Positions 1-6,369 are shown, counted from the stretch's first letter. The stretch is 19,339 bases of DNA from Nocardioides sp. (GCA_031177735.1 JAPSKJ010000019.1:1-19339); one strand, 5' to 3'. Made by a program: numbers and translations. Notes: generated from the sequence alone by a model not told the origin.

Positions 1-390
1 CCGCGGAGCGACCGCTTGGAGGAGATGCAGCACGCCGGTGGTGTTGACCGCGAAGTGCTCCGCCCAGGCGTCGTCGGTGACCTCGCCGAGGCTGCCCGGC
101 ACCAGGATGCCGGCGGCCGAGGCCACCCGGTCGAGCCCGCCGAGCACGTCGGCGGCGGTGGCGACGGCGCCCTCCACGTCGGCTCGCACGCTGATGTCGG
201 CGCACAGCTCGAGCACCTCGGCAGCCCCGACCTCGGCACAGAGCTTGGCGGTCTCCACCAGCCCGACCGCGTCCCGGTCCAGCAGCGCCACCCGCGCCCC
301 TCCGCGGGCCAGCTGCAGCGCGATCGCCCGACCGATGCCGCCCGCCGCGCCGGTCACCAGGGCCCGGCCGGACGCCTCCTCCAAGATCAT
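1..390 (-). CDS. SDR-family dehydrogenase, EntA/DhbA-like (C-terminus outside window)
   Basis: This is the N-terminal 130 residues of a short-chain dehydrogenase/reductase; the gene runs off the left edge. Visible Rossmann features are the TGAAGGIG dinucleotide-binding motif (T13-G20), Asp38 at the end of strand beta-2 (which favours NAD over NADP), Asp65 near the adenine site, SAAG at 91-94 in the usual NNAG position, and Asn116 of the catalytic tetrad. The stretch AGIL...W...FAVNTTG (93-119) resembles 2,3-dihydro-2,3-dihydroxybenzoate dehydrogenase (EntA of E. coli, DhbA of Bacillus), which makes the catechol unit of siderophores. The catalytic YxxxK lies outside the window. The ATG at 388-390 has no Shine-Dalgarno sequence but sits six bases after a -10 hexamer, so a leaderless start is likely. 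The iron box at 401-419 supports a siderophore role. SDR membership is secure; substrate is inferred. Confidence 0.85.
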   Translation of the reverse strand, partial: MILEEASGRALVTGAAGGIGRAIALQLARGGARVALLDRDAVGLVETAKLCAEVGAAEVLELCADISVRADVEGAVATAADVLGGLDRVASAAGILVPGSLGEVTDDAWAEHFAVNTTGVLHLLQAVAPR

Positions 391-396
391 ATGACG

Positions 397-402
397 ATAA
401 TA
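397..402 (-). promoter_or_regulatory. -10 hexamer of a probable leaderless promoter for the SDR gene
   Basis: Read on the minus strand, the hexamer TATTAT (402 to 397) is five-sixths of the TATAAT consensus. It is followed by exactly six bases and then the ATG at 390-388, so transcription would begin at or next to the start codon. There is no purine-rich ribosome-binding site in between. Leaderless mRNAs are common in actinobacteria. A -35 element near 420-426 (GACGGA/GGACGG) is weak. Confidence 0.5.
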
Positions 403-419
403 AGGCAAGCCTTACCTAC
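401..419. promoter_or_regulatory. IdeR/DtxR iron box
   Basis: On the minus strand the site reads GTAGGTAAGGCTTGCCTTA. Against the IdeR/DtxR consensus TTAGGTTAGGCTAACCTAA, 14 of 19 positions match, with an intact TAGGT half, central GGCT and CCT. It overlaps the upstream end of the -10 hexamer and fills the promoter spacer. Iron-loaded IdeR/DtxR bound here would be expected to repress transcription. The match is visible in the sequence; binding and repression are inferred from the family. Confidence 0.65.
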
Positions 420-450
420 TCCGTCCACCCGGGCCTGACGAGAGGCGCGC

Positions 451-558
451 GAGACGTCACTTCCGGCCCCGCGAGACGTCACTTCCGGCCCTACGAGGAG
501 TCACTTCGGGCCCTACGAGGAGTCACTTCGGGCCCCACCCGGGGTCACTCCCCGCTCG
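451..558 (+). repeat. Tandem 22-bp repeats, left arm (five copies, decaying inward)
   Basis: Copies begin at 451, 473, 495, 517 and 539. Their first 20 bases read GAGACGTCACTTCCGGCCCC, GAGACGTCACTTCCGGCCCT, GAGGAGTCACTTCGGGCCCT, GAGGAGTCACTTCGGGCCCC and a degenerate fifth copy that keeps only GTCACT and nearby C/G runs. Adjacent copies are joined by a two-base GC or AC linker. The 22-bp period has no intervening unique spacer. Confidence 0.85.
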
Positions 559-632
559 GGAGGGCGGATCTGAGCCGCATGTGTCCGCGCAGCTGTCCAG
601 CGCCCACGCCCGGGAAAGGGCGACGACGGCTC

Positions 633-698
633 GACGGGCCAGAACTGACGCCTCGACGGGCCAAAACTGACGTCTCGGCGGGCCAGAAGTGACGTCTC
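633..698 (-). repeat. Tandem 22-bp repeats, right arm (three inverted copies)
   Basis: Read on the minus strand from 698 downward, the three copies are GAGACGTCACTTCTGGCCCG, GAGACGTCAGTTTTGGCCCG and GAGGCGTCAGTTCTGGCCCG, spaced 22 bp apart. They are the same motif as the left arm in opposite orientation. They lie immediately after the map stop codon, so they would be the first sequence in the 3' untranslated region of the map transcript. Confidence 0.85.
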
Positions 699-702
699 GC
701 GC

Positions 703-1524
703 TTAGTCGCGGCCGCCGTAGGGGACGCCGAGGCGCTCGAGCTGCTCGCGGCCGCCGTCGAGGGCGGTGAGCACCCAGGCCCCCTGAGGCGTCAGCGTGA
801 AGGTGTGCTCGTAGTGGGCGGCCCAGCTGCCGTCGAGGGTGACGACCGTCCAGTCGTCCTCGAGTACGTCGGTGTCCTTGGTGCCGAGGGTGAGCATCGG
901 CTCCACCGCCAGGGCCATGCCCTCGACCAGCTTCGGACCCTTGCCGCGCTTGCCGAAGTTGGGGACGTTCGGGGCCATGTGCATCTCGGACCCGATGCCG
1001 TGGCCGGTGTAGTCCTCGAGGATGCCGTAGCGGCCCTCGCGGCGGACGTAGCTCTCGATCGCGTGCGAGATGTCGGTGACCCGACCGCCGAGGTGGGCGG
1101 CGGCGATGCCCCGCCACATCGACTCCTCGGTCACGCGCATGAGCTCGGTGACCTCGGCGGGGACCTCCCCCACCGCGACGGTGATCGCGGCGTCGCCGTG
1201 CCAGCCGTCGACGATGGCGCCGCAGTCGATCGAGATGACGTCGCCGTCGGCGAGCACCCGGTCACCGGGGATGCCGTGCACCACCTCGTCGTTGACCGAG
1301 GTGCAGATGACCGCGGGGAACCCGTGGTAGCCCTTGAACGACGAGACGGCACCGGATCCGAGGATGTTCTCCTCGGCGATCGCGTTCAGCTCGCCCGTGG
1401 AGATGCCGGCGCGCACCGAGCCGCGGAGCAGCTCCAAGGTGCGACCCACCACCAGGCCGGCGCGGCGCATCGCGTCGATCTGCTCCGGCGACTTGATCTC
1501 GACGCCGCGGTCGAGCAGGCCCAT
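703..1524 (-). CDS. map: Methionine aminopeptidase, type I
   Basis: This cytosolic metalloprotease removes the initiator methionine from nascent proteins. The 273-residue product carries the full pita-bread metal and active-site set: His83 (VVHGIP), Asp100 (ISIDCGA), Asp111 (WHGDAA), His175 (TGHGIG), Glu208 (AVEPML) and Glu239 (HYEHTF). The reading frame is open for another 87 codons upstream, but that extension is Arg/Pro-rich, overlaps adk and is out of character. The ATG at 1522-1524, giving MGLLDRG, has an AGGGG ribosome-binding site and lies 17 bp after the adk stop. The gene ends the secY-adk-map unit and abuts the repeat element. Usually infA and rpmJ follow; here they do not. Confidence 0.97.
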   Translation of the reverse strand: MGLLDRGVEIKSPEQIDAMRRAGLVVGRTLELLRGSVRAGISTGELNAIAEENILGSGAVSSFKGYHGFPAVICTSVNDEVVHGIPGDRVLADGDVISIDCGAIVDGWHGDAAITVAVGEVPAEVTELMRVTEESMWRGIAAAHLGGRVTDISHAIESYVRREGRYGILEDYTGHGIGSEMHMAPNVPNFGKRGKGPKLVEGMALAVEPMLTLGTKDTDVLEDDWTVVTLDGSWAAHYEHTFTLTPQGAWVLTALDGGREQLERLGVPYGGRD

Positions 1525-1541
1525 CTGAGAAGCCCCTGAGG

Positions 1542-2117
1542 TCAGCTCTGCTCGACGGCGTCCAGCGCGTCGAAGATGCGCTGGGTGACCTCGTCGACCT
1601 CGCCCATGCCGACGATCTCGTGGACGATGCCACGGTCGCGGTAGACGTCGATCAGCGGTGCCGTCTCCTCCTGGTAGAGCTCCTGGCGGCGACGGATCAC
1701 CTCTTCGGTGTCGTCCGCGCGGCCCTCGACCTGGGCGCGCTGCAGCAGGCGCTGGACCACTTCGTCCTGGTCGACGGTCAGGCACACGACCGCGTCGAGC
1801 CGGTGGCCGGTGAACTTGATCATGCCGTCGAGCTCCTCGACCTGCGCGAGGGTGCGCGGGTAGCCGTCGAGGAGGAAGCCGTTGACGGCGTCAGGCTCGT
1901 CGATGCGGTTGCGCACCATCAGGTTGGTGACCTGGTCGGGGACGTACTCGCCGGCGTCCATGTACTTCTGCGCCTCGACGCCGAGCGGAGTGCCCTGCGA
2001 GACGTTGGCGCGGAAGATGTCGCCGGTCGAGATGGCGGGAATGCTGTAGCGCTCGGCGATGAACTTCGCCTGCGTGCCCTTCCCGGCGCCGGGAGGGCCC
2101 ATGATGATCAACCTCAT
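1542..2117 (-). CDS. adk: Adenylate kinase
   Basis: Adenylate kinase interconverts ATP plus AMP and two ADP in the cytosol. The 191-residue protein has the P-loop GPPGAGKGTQ at 7-16, the AMP-binding segment STGDIFR (30-36), DGYPRT at 84-89, and EGRADDTEEVIRRR at 131-144. It is the short form: the LID domain of the roughly 214-residue long type is reduced to a few residues, with no zinc-binding cysteines. The ATG at 2115-2117 overlaps the secY stop by four bases (ATGA), so translation is probably coupled to secY. This secY-adk-map order is the normal actinobacterial one. Confidence 0.97.
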   Translation of the reverse strand: MRLIIMGPPGAGKGTQAKFIAERYSIPAISTGDIFRANVSQGTPLGVEAQKYMDAGEYVPDQVTNLMVRNRIDEPDAVNGFLLDGYPRTLAQVEELDGMIKFTGHRLDAVVCLTVDQDEVVQRLLQRAQVEGRADDTEEVIRRRQELYQEETAPLIDVYRDRGIVHEIVGMGEVDEVTQRIFDALDAVEQS

Positions 2118-3415
2118 CGCAGGAATCCTTCGTAGTTGCGCTGCTGCAGCTGGCTCTCGATCTGCTTCACGGTGTCGAGGGCGACGCCGACCATGATGAG
2201 GATCGACGTGCCACCGAACGGGAAGTTCTGGCTGGCGTTGATCAGCGCGAGTGCGATGAGCGGGATCAGGGCGACCAGACCGAGATAGAGCGCGCCCGGC
2301 AGCGTGATGCGGGACAGGACGTAGGACAGGTAGTCCTCGGTCGGCTTGCCCGCCCGGATCCCGGGGATGAAGCCGCCGTACTTCTTCATGTTGTCGGCCA
2401 CCTCTTGGGGGTTGAAGGTGATCGACACGTAGAAGTAGGTGAAGAAGACGATGAGGCCGAAGTAGACCGCCATGTAGAGCGGGTGGTCACCGGTCACCAG
2501 GTAGGTGTTGATCCAGTCCACCCAGCCGGCGGTGCTGTTCTGGTTGAACTGAGCGGCCATGGCCGGCAGGTAGAGCAGCGAGGAGCCGAAGATGACCGGG
2601 ATGACGCCGGCCTGGTTGACCTTGAGCGGGATGTAGGTCGAGGAGCCGCCGAACATCTTCCGCCCGACCATCCGGCGGGCGTACTGCACGGGGATGCGGC
2701 GCTGGGCCTGCTCGATGAAGATGACGGCCGCCATGATGGCCAGACCGATCACCATCACCACGCCGAAGGTCCACCAGCCGTGCTCCTGCTTCACGGCCCA
2801 CATCGTGGCCGGGAAGGTCGCCACGACCTGCGTGAAGATCAGGATCGACATGCCGTTGCCGATGCCGCGCTCGGTGATGAGCTCGCCGAGCCACATGATC
2901 ACCGCGGTGCCGGCGGTCATGGTGACCACCAGGACCATGAAGGTGCCGGTGCCGTTGTCGTGCAGCAGGTCCTGGTTGCACTGCAGCAGGTTGCCCGAAC
3001 GGGCGAGCGCCACGATGCCGGTCGCCTGCAGCACGGCCAGGCCCAAGGTGAGGTACCGGGTGTACTGGGTGATCTTCGTCTGCCCCGCCTGGCCCTCCTT
3101 CTTCAGCGCCTCGAGCCGCGGGATGACCACGACGAGCAGCTGCAAGATGATGCTGGCGGTGATGTACGGCATGATGCCCAGCGCGAAAATCGTCAGCTGG
3201 AGCAGTGCGCCGCCTGAGAACAGGTTCACCAGGTTGTAGAGGCTGGCACCGGCGCCCTCACGGGTCGCTGCGATGCACTGCTCCACGTTGGCGACGTTGA
3301 CGCCGGGGGCAGGGATCTGGGAGCCCGCCCGGAAGATCACGATGATCAACAGGACGAACAGAAGCTTGCGACGCAGATCCGGAGTCCGGAACGCGCTCGC
3401 GAACGCGCCTAGCAC
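2114..3415 (-). CDS. secY: Protein translocase subunit SecY
   Basis: SecY is the channel-forming membrane subunit of the SecYEG translocon. The 433-residue product has about ten membrane segments and both family signatures: NLFSGGALLQLTIFALGI (63-81) with MPYI following, and LGELITERGIGNGMSILIF (176-194). PLKVNQAGVIPVIF occurs further on. I chose the GTG at 3413-3415, giving MLGAFASAFRTPDLRRK, because other actinobacterial SecY proteins begin the same way and AGAGGA lies seven bases upstream. An ATG at 3460 would add 15 charged residues. A 207-bp gap separates it from rplO and contains a hairpin and a possible promoter, so it probably heads its own transcript. Confidence 0.96.
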   Translation of the reverse strand: MLGAFASAFRTPDLRRKLLFVLLIIVIFRAGSQIPAPGVNVANVEQCIAATREGAGASLYNLVNLFSGGALLQLTIFALGIMPYITASIILQLLVVVIPRLEALKKEGQAGQTKITQYTRYLTLGLAVLQATGIVALARSGNLLQCNQDLLHDNGTGTFMVLVVTMTAGTAVIMWLGELITERGIGNGMSILIFTQVVATFPATMWAVKQEHGWWTFGVVMVIGLAIMAAVIFIEQAQRRIPVQYARRMVGRKMFGGSSTYIPLKVNQAGVIPVIFGSSLLYLPAMAAQFNQNSTAGWVDWINTYLVTGDHPLYMAVYFGLIVFFTYFYVSITFNPQEVADNMKKYGGFIPGIRAGKPTEDYLSYVLSRITLPGALYLGLVALIPLIALALINASQNFPFGGTSILIMVGVALDTVKQIESQLQQRNYEGFLR

Positions 3416-3464
3416 GAGAAGATCCTCTTTCTCACTCTCAGACTGTTGCAGGCCGACCAAGCGT

Positions 3465-3484
3465 GGTGCCCCGTGGGGGGTACC
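3465..3484. other. Hairpin in the secY leader
   Basis: The sequence GGTGCCCC-GTGG-GGGGTACC forms seven pairs and one G/T mismatch around a four-base loop. It lies about 50 bases upstream of the secY start codon, in the presumed 5' untranslated region. A regulatory role is possible but nothing more than the fold supports it. Confidence 0.35.
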
Positions 3485-3528
3485 GGGTGGAGCACAGGGC
3501 GCGGGCGACCTGCGACAAGCCCCACGGA

Positions 3529-3534
3529 GCCTAA
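3529..3534 (-). promoter_or_regulatory. Candidate -10 of a secY-adk-map promoter
   Basis: On the minus strand the hexamer TAGGCT, within GTTAGGCTCC, fits the actinobacterial TANNNT -10 pattern. The -35 region 17-18 bp upstream (GCGTTC/CGCGTT) is weak. The position, in the rplO-secY gap and just after the hairpin at 3553-3589, suits an internal promoter leaving a leader of about 105 bases. Sequence alone does not prove it. Confidence 0.35.
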
Positions 3535-3552
3535 CAGCCCCTGGATGCGCGA

Positions 3553-3589
3553 ACGCGGTCAGGCCACCTCAACGGCGTCCTGACCGCGT
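3553..3589 (-). terminator. Perfect 11-bp hairpin between rplO and secY (possible terminator or attenuator)
   Basis: ACGCGGTCAGG (3553-3563) and CCTGACCGCGT (3579-3589) are exact inverted repeats with a 15-base loop. The hairpin begins about 33 bases downstream of the rplO stop codon and has no U-tract, as is often the case for GC-rich actinobacterial terminators. It could separate the spc transcript from secY-adk-map. Alternatively, it could be a protein-binding palindrome near the secY promoter. Confidence 0.45.
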
Positions 3590-3622
3590 CCGTCACGTGA
3601 TGTACGGCTGGCCCGTGGACGA

Positions 3623-4063
3623 TCAGAGAACCGTGGCGGAGCCGCCAGCGGCCTCGATCTTCTCCTTGGCAGTCGCGGAGAACGCGTTCGCGCTCACCTC
3701 GACCTTGACCGAGATCTCACCCTGCCCGAGGACCTTGACCGGCTGGCCCTTGCGGACCGCGCCCTTGGCCACGAGGGTCTCGGGGGTGACGGCGCCGCCC
3801 TCGGGGAAGAGCTCGTTCAGCTTGTCGAGGTTCACGACCTGGAACTCGACCTTGAACGGGTTCTTGAAGCCCTTGAGCTTCGGGAGCCGCATGTGGATCG
3901 GCATCTGGCCACCCTCGAACGCCACCGGAACCTGGTAGCGCGCCTTGGTGCCCTTGGTACCGCGGCCGGCCGTCTTGCCCTTCGAGGCCTCACCACGACC
4001 CACGCGGGTCTTGGCGGTCTTGGCCCCGGGCGCCGGACGCAGGTGGTGCAGCTTGAGCGTCAT
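3623..4063 (-). CDS. rplO: 50S ribosomal protein L15
   Basis: L15 is a late-assembling large-subunit protein that contacts 23S rRNA. The 146-residue product has the typical basic, glycine-rich N-terminal tail (MTLKLHHLRPAPGAKTAKTR, then GRGEASKGKTAGRGTKG) and a globular C-terminal half (FEGGQMPIHMRLPKLKGF). Length is normal. The ATG at 4061-4063 is preceded by GAGGAGGT, which lies inside the 3' end of rpmD, one base upstream. It is the last gene of the spc block before the secY gap. Confidence 0.97.
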   Translation of the reverse strand: MTLKLHHLRPAPGAKTAKTRVGRGEASKGKTAGRGTKGTKARYQVPVAFEGGQMPIHMRLPKLKGFKNPFKVEFQVVNLDKLNELFPEGGAVTPETLVAKGAVRKGQPVKVLGQGEISVKVEVSANAFSATAKEKIEAAGGSATVL

Positions 4064-4064
4064 G

Positions 4065-4247
4065 TCAGTCGACCTCCTCGACCGTCACCAGGTGACGGAC
4101 GGTGTTGACCATGCCCCGGATCTCCGGGCGGTCCTCCTTGACGACCACGTCGCCGATCCGCTTGAGACCGAGCGTGCGCAGGGTCTCGCGCTGGTTCTTC
4201 TTCAGGCCGACGAGGCCCCTCTTCTGCTGAACCTTCAGCTGTGCCAT
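4065..4247 (-). CDS. rpmD: 50S ribosomal protein L30
   Basis: L30 is a small large-subunit protein of 60 residues here, the usual bacterial size. It starts MAQLKVQQKRGLVGLKKNQR and contains RETLRTLGLKRIGD, the family core that binds 23S rRNA. The ATG at 4245-4247 shares one base with the rpsE stop (TGATG), giving strong translational coupling, and rplO begins one base after its own stop. The frame stays open upstream into rpsE, but family length and the overlap fix this start. The position rpsE-rpmD-rplO is canonical. Confidence 0.95.
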   Translation of the reverse strand: MAQLKVQQKRGLVGLKKNQRETLRTLGLKRIGDVVVKEDRPEIRGMVNTVRHLVTVEEVD

Positions 4248-4870
4248 CAGGCCGACACCTCCGCGGTCGGAGCAACGACCTCGGCGCGCGCCTTGAGCAG
4301 GGCGGCCGGGGCGACGTCCTCGACCGGCAGGCCACGACGAGCGGCGACAGCCTCGGGCTGCTCCAGCATCTTCAGGGCCTCCACGGTGGCGTGGACGATG
4401 TTGATCTGGTTCGACGAACCGAGCGACTTGCTCAGGATGTCGTGGATGCCGGCGCACTCGAGCACCGCACGCACCGGGCCACCGGCGATGACACCGGTAC
4501 CGGGCGCGGCCGGGCGCAGCATGACGACGCCGGCGGCCTTCTCGCCCTGGACGGGGTGCGGGATCGTGCCCTGGATGCGGGGAACGCGGAAGAATGCCTT
4601 CTTCGCCTCCTCGACACCCTTGGCGATCGCCGCGGGCACCTCCTTCGCCTTGCCGTAGCCGACGCCGACGAGACCTTCACCGTCACCGACGACCACGAGG
4701 GCGGTGAAGCTGAAGCGACGACCACCCTTCACGACCTTGGCGACACGGTTGATCGCAACGACGCGCTCGATGTAGGCGGTCTTCTCGGCGCCGCCGCGAC
4801 GGTCGTCCCGGTTGCGCCGGTCGCCGCCCTGGCGCTCGCCGCCGCGCTGTCCGCGCTGGGCTCCGCTCAT
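4247..4870 (-). CDS. rpsE: 30S ribosomal protein S5
   Basis: S5 helps hold the decoding centre and contributes to translational accuracy and mRNA unwinding. The 207-residue product has the double-stranded-RNA-like N-terminal domain from about residue 33 (IERVVAINRVAKVVKGGRRF) and the C-terminal domain with GTGVIAGGPVRAVLE. Residues 1-30 are a Gly/Arg/Gln-rich low-complexity extension, common in actinobacterial S5. The C-terminal tail (about 180-207) is also longer than in E. coli S5. The ATG has AGAAGGAA upstream. The stop overlaps the rpmD start by one base. Confidence 0.97.
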   Translation of the reverse strand: MSGAQRGQRGGERQGGDRRNRDDRRGGAEKTAYIERVVAINRVAKVVKGGRRFSFTALVVVGDGEGLVGVGYGKAKEVPAAIAKGVEEAKKAFFRVPRIQGTIPHPVQGEKAAGVVMLRPAAPGTGVIAGGPVRAVLECAGIHDILSKSLGSSNQINIVHATVEALKMLEQPEAVAARRGLPVEDVAPAALLKARAEVVAPTAEVSA

Positions 4871-4904
4871 GAGACTGTTCCTTCTCTCTTACTTGTCTTT
4901 GCGA

Positions 4905-5288
4905 TCAGAAGGCCAGGCCGCCCTCACGGGCGGCGTCAGCCAGGGCCGCGATGCGGCCGTGGTACTTGTTACCGGCACGGTCGAAGACCACGGCCTCGAC
5001 GCCCGCGGCCTTGGCACGCTCGGCGACGAGCTCGCCGACGCGCTTGGCCTTGGCCGTCTTGTCACCCTCGGCCGAGCGCAGGTCGGCCTCGATGGTGGAC
5101 GCGGACACCAGGGTCTTGCCGAGGTTGTCGTCGACGACCTGGGCAGTGATGTGCTTGGACGTGCGGGTCACGACGAGGCGCGGACGCTCCGCCGTACCGG
5201 TGACCTTCTTGCGACCACGGACCTGACGGCGCAGACGCGACTTGACGCGCGCCGCAGTGTGCTTGCGGTTGGACAGCGAGATAGCCAT
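4905..5288 (-). CDS. rplR: 50S ribosomal protein L18
   Basis: L18 binds 5S rRNA together with L5 and anchors it to the large subunit. The 127-residue form starting MAISLSNRKH contains GTAERPRLVVTRTSKHITAQ and ends AALADAAREGGLAF, both typical of the family. Two starts compete. The ATG at 5286-5288 gives the usual MAIS N-terminus but lies 13 bases from GGAAAGG. A GTG at 5292-5294 overlaps the rplF stop (GTGA), lies seven bases from GGAAAGG, and would add two residues. I prefer the ATG on family similarity; the difference is small. Confidence 0.95.
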   Translation of the reverse strand: MAISLSNRKHTAARVKSRLRRQVRGRKKVTGTAERPRLVVTRTSKHITAQVVDDNLGKTLVSASTIEADLRSAEGDKTAKAKRVGELVAERAKAAGVEAVVFDRAGNKYHGRIAALADAAREGGLAF

Positions 5289-5290
5289 CG

Positions 5291-5830
5291 TCACTTACCA
5301 GCCTTTCCGACCTTGCGGCGGACGTTCTCGCCGGCGTAACGGACACCCTTGCCCTTGTAGGGCTCGGGCTTGCGAAGCTTGCGGATGTTCGCAGCGACCT
5401 CGCCGACCAGCTGCTTGTCGATGCCGGCGACACCGAACTTGGTCGGACCCTCGACGTTGAAGGTGATGCCCTCCGGCGCGTCGAAGACGATCGGGTGCGA
5501 GTAGCCGAGCTGGAACTCCAGCTGGGTCGGGCCCTTCGGCAGGACGCGGTATCCGACGCCGACGATCTCGAGCTTCTTCTCGTAGCCCTCGGTGACACCG
5601 ACGACCATGTTGTTGATCAGCGTGCGGGACAGACCGTGCAGCGCCTTCGAGACGCGCTCGTCGTCGGGGCGCTTGACGTCGAGGACGCCCTCACCCTTCT
5701 CCACCGTGATCGGCGCGGCGACCGTGTGCGACAGGGTGCCCTTGGGGCCCTTCACCGTGACAGTGGCGCCGTCGATCGTGACGTCGACACCGGACGGGAC
5801 CGGGACGGGGAGCTTGCCAATACGCGACAT
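5291..5830 (-). CDS. rplF: 50S ribosomal protein L6
   Basis: L6 lies near the sarcin-ricin loop and the GTPase-associated centre of the large subunit. The 179-residue product, starting MSRIGKLPVPVPSGV, carries the two repeated L6 domains and the C-terminal RNA-binding motif KPEPYKGKGVRYAGE. Length is normal. The ATG at 5828-5830 has GAGAGGAG upstream; 18 further open codons precede it but do not resemble L6. The stop lies two or fewer bases from the rplR start, depending on which rplR start is used. Confidence 0.97.
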   Translation of the reverse strand: MSRIGKLPVPVPSGVDVTIDGATVTVKGPKGTLSHTVAAPITVEKGEGVLDVKRPDDERVSKALHGLSRTLINNMVVGVTEGYEKKLEIVGVGYRVLPKGPTQLEFQLGYSHPIVFDAPEGITFNVEGPTKFGVAGIDKQLVGEVAANIRKLRKPEPYKGKGVRYAGENVRRKVGKAGK

Positions 5831-5855
5831 GTTCTTCTCTCCTCTCGGTCTCTCG

Positions 5856-6263
5856 TCACCAGACGTAGGCGAGGACTTCCCCACCCACGCCCTTCTGGTT
5901 CGCCTGGCGGTCGGTCAGCAGGCCCTGGCTCGTCGAGATGATCGCGACGCCGAGGCCACCGAGCACCTTCGGGAGACCGGTGTGCTTGGCGTAGACGCGC
6001 AGGCCGGGCTTGCTGATGCGGCGGACGCCGGCGATCGAGCGCTCGCGGTTGCGGCCGTACTTGAGGGTGATGGTCAGCGTCTTGCCGACCTCGCCCTCGG
6101 CCGGGTCGGTCACCTCGTAGGAGGTGATGTAACCCTCCTGCTTGAGGATCTCCGCGACGCCAGCCTTGATCTTGCTGTAGGGCATGGACACCGCGTCGTG
6201 GTACGCCTGGTTGGCGTTGCGCAGACGAGTCAGCATGTCTGCGATCGGGTCAGTCATCGTCAT
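5856..6263 (-). CDS. rpsH: 30S ribosomal protein S8
   Basis: S8 is a primary 16S rRNA-binding protein of the central domain, and in E. coli it represses its own operon by binding the spc mRNA. The 135-residue product starts MTMTDPIADMLTRLRNANQA and ends with the near-invariant GGLGVAIISTSQGLLTDRQA...GGEVLAYVW. The ATG at 6261-6263 gives the MTMT N-terminus seen in other actinobacteria, and GGAGAAAGG lies upstream. The 106-bp gap to rpsN contains a 9-bp hairpin, unusual in this closely packed block. Confidence 0.97.
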   Translation of the reverse strand: MTMTDPIADMLTRLRNANQAYHDAVSMPYSKIKAGVAEILKQEGYITSYEVTDPAEGEVGKTLTITLKYGRNRERSIAGVRRISKPGLRVYAKHTGLPKVLGGLGVAIISTSQGLLTDRQANQKGVGGEVLAYVW

Positions 6264-6292
6264 GGCCGTGAGGCCCTTTCTCCACTCCGGTT

Positions 6293-6315
6293 TCGCACCT
6301 GCGTGTCAGGTGCGA
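6293..6315 (-). promoter_or_regulatory. Perfect 9-bp hairpin between rpsN and rpsH
   Basis: TCGCACCTG (6293-6301) and CAGGTGCGA (6307-6315) pair perfectly around a five-base loop. It lies about 30 bases upstream of the rpsH start codon in a 106-bp gap, the largest inside the rplN-rplO block. No U-tract follows. It could be an attenuator, an mRNA processing site, or a binding site for a ribosomal protein such as S8. Only the fold is seen. Confidence 0.4.
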
Positions 6316-6369
6316 CCTGTAGCGACTCGTTGTGTGTGAAAGAGAGATCAGTTCCGTCGGGGAACGAGC

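Larger units (their letters stand above)
447..702. repeat. 256-bp non-coding element with 24-bp terminal inverted repeats
   Basis: Bases 447-470 and the reverse complement of 679-702 agree at 22 of 24 positions; both begin GCGCGAGACGTCACTTC and continue into GGCCC. Inside each end, tandem 22-bp copies run inward and become less perfect toward a non-repeated core at about 559-632. The element ends directly at the map stop codon (703-705) and begins about 30 bp upstream of the iron box. No coding sequence or convincing target-site duplication is visible. As RNA, the two arms could pair over roughly 66 bases, which could terminate transcription in both directions. It could also be a mobile intergenic repeat of the REP/MITE kind. 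The inverted repeats are certain; the role is not. Confidence 0.75.

Noticed and set aside
16..438. Plus-strand open frames over the dehydrogenase gene
   Set aside because: The minus strand encodes a clear Rossmann-fold dehydrogenase here; the plus-strand frames have no recognisable features and cross the iron box.
451..698. CRISPR array, because of the short regularly spaced repeats
   Set aside because: The 22-bp units are contiguous, with only two-base linkers and no unique spacers, they diverge progressively, and the second array is inverted. No cas gene is present.
447..702. Insertion sequence or integron-type attachment site
   Set aside because: There is no transposase or integrase frame, no clear target-site duplication at the element edges, and no core site of a known integron. 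Only the inverted-repeat structure can be supported.
1525..1785. An 87-residue N-terminal extension of methionine aminopeptidase
   Set aside because: It overlaps adk on the same strand, is Arg/Pro/Gly-rich as expected for an out-of-frame reading of GC-rich DNA, and the internal ATG has a ribosome-binding site and the family N-terminus.
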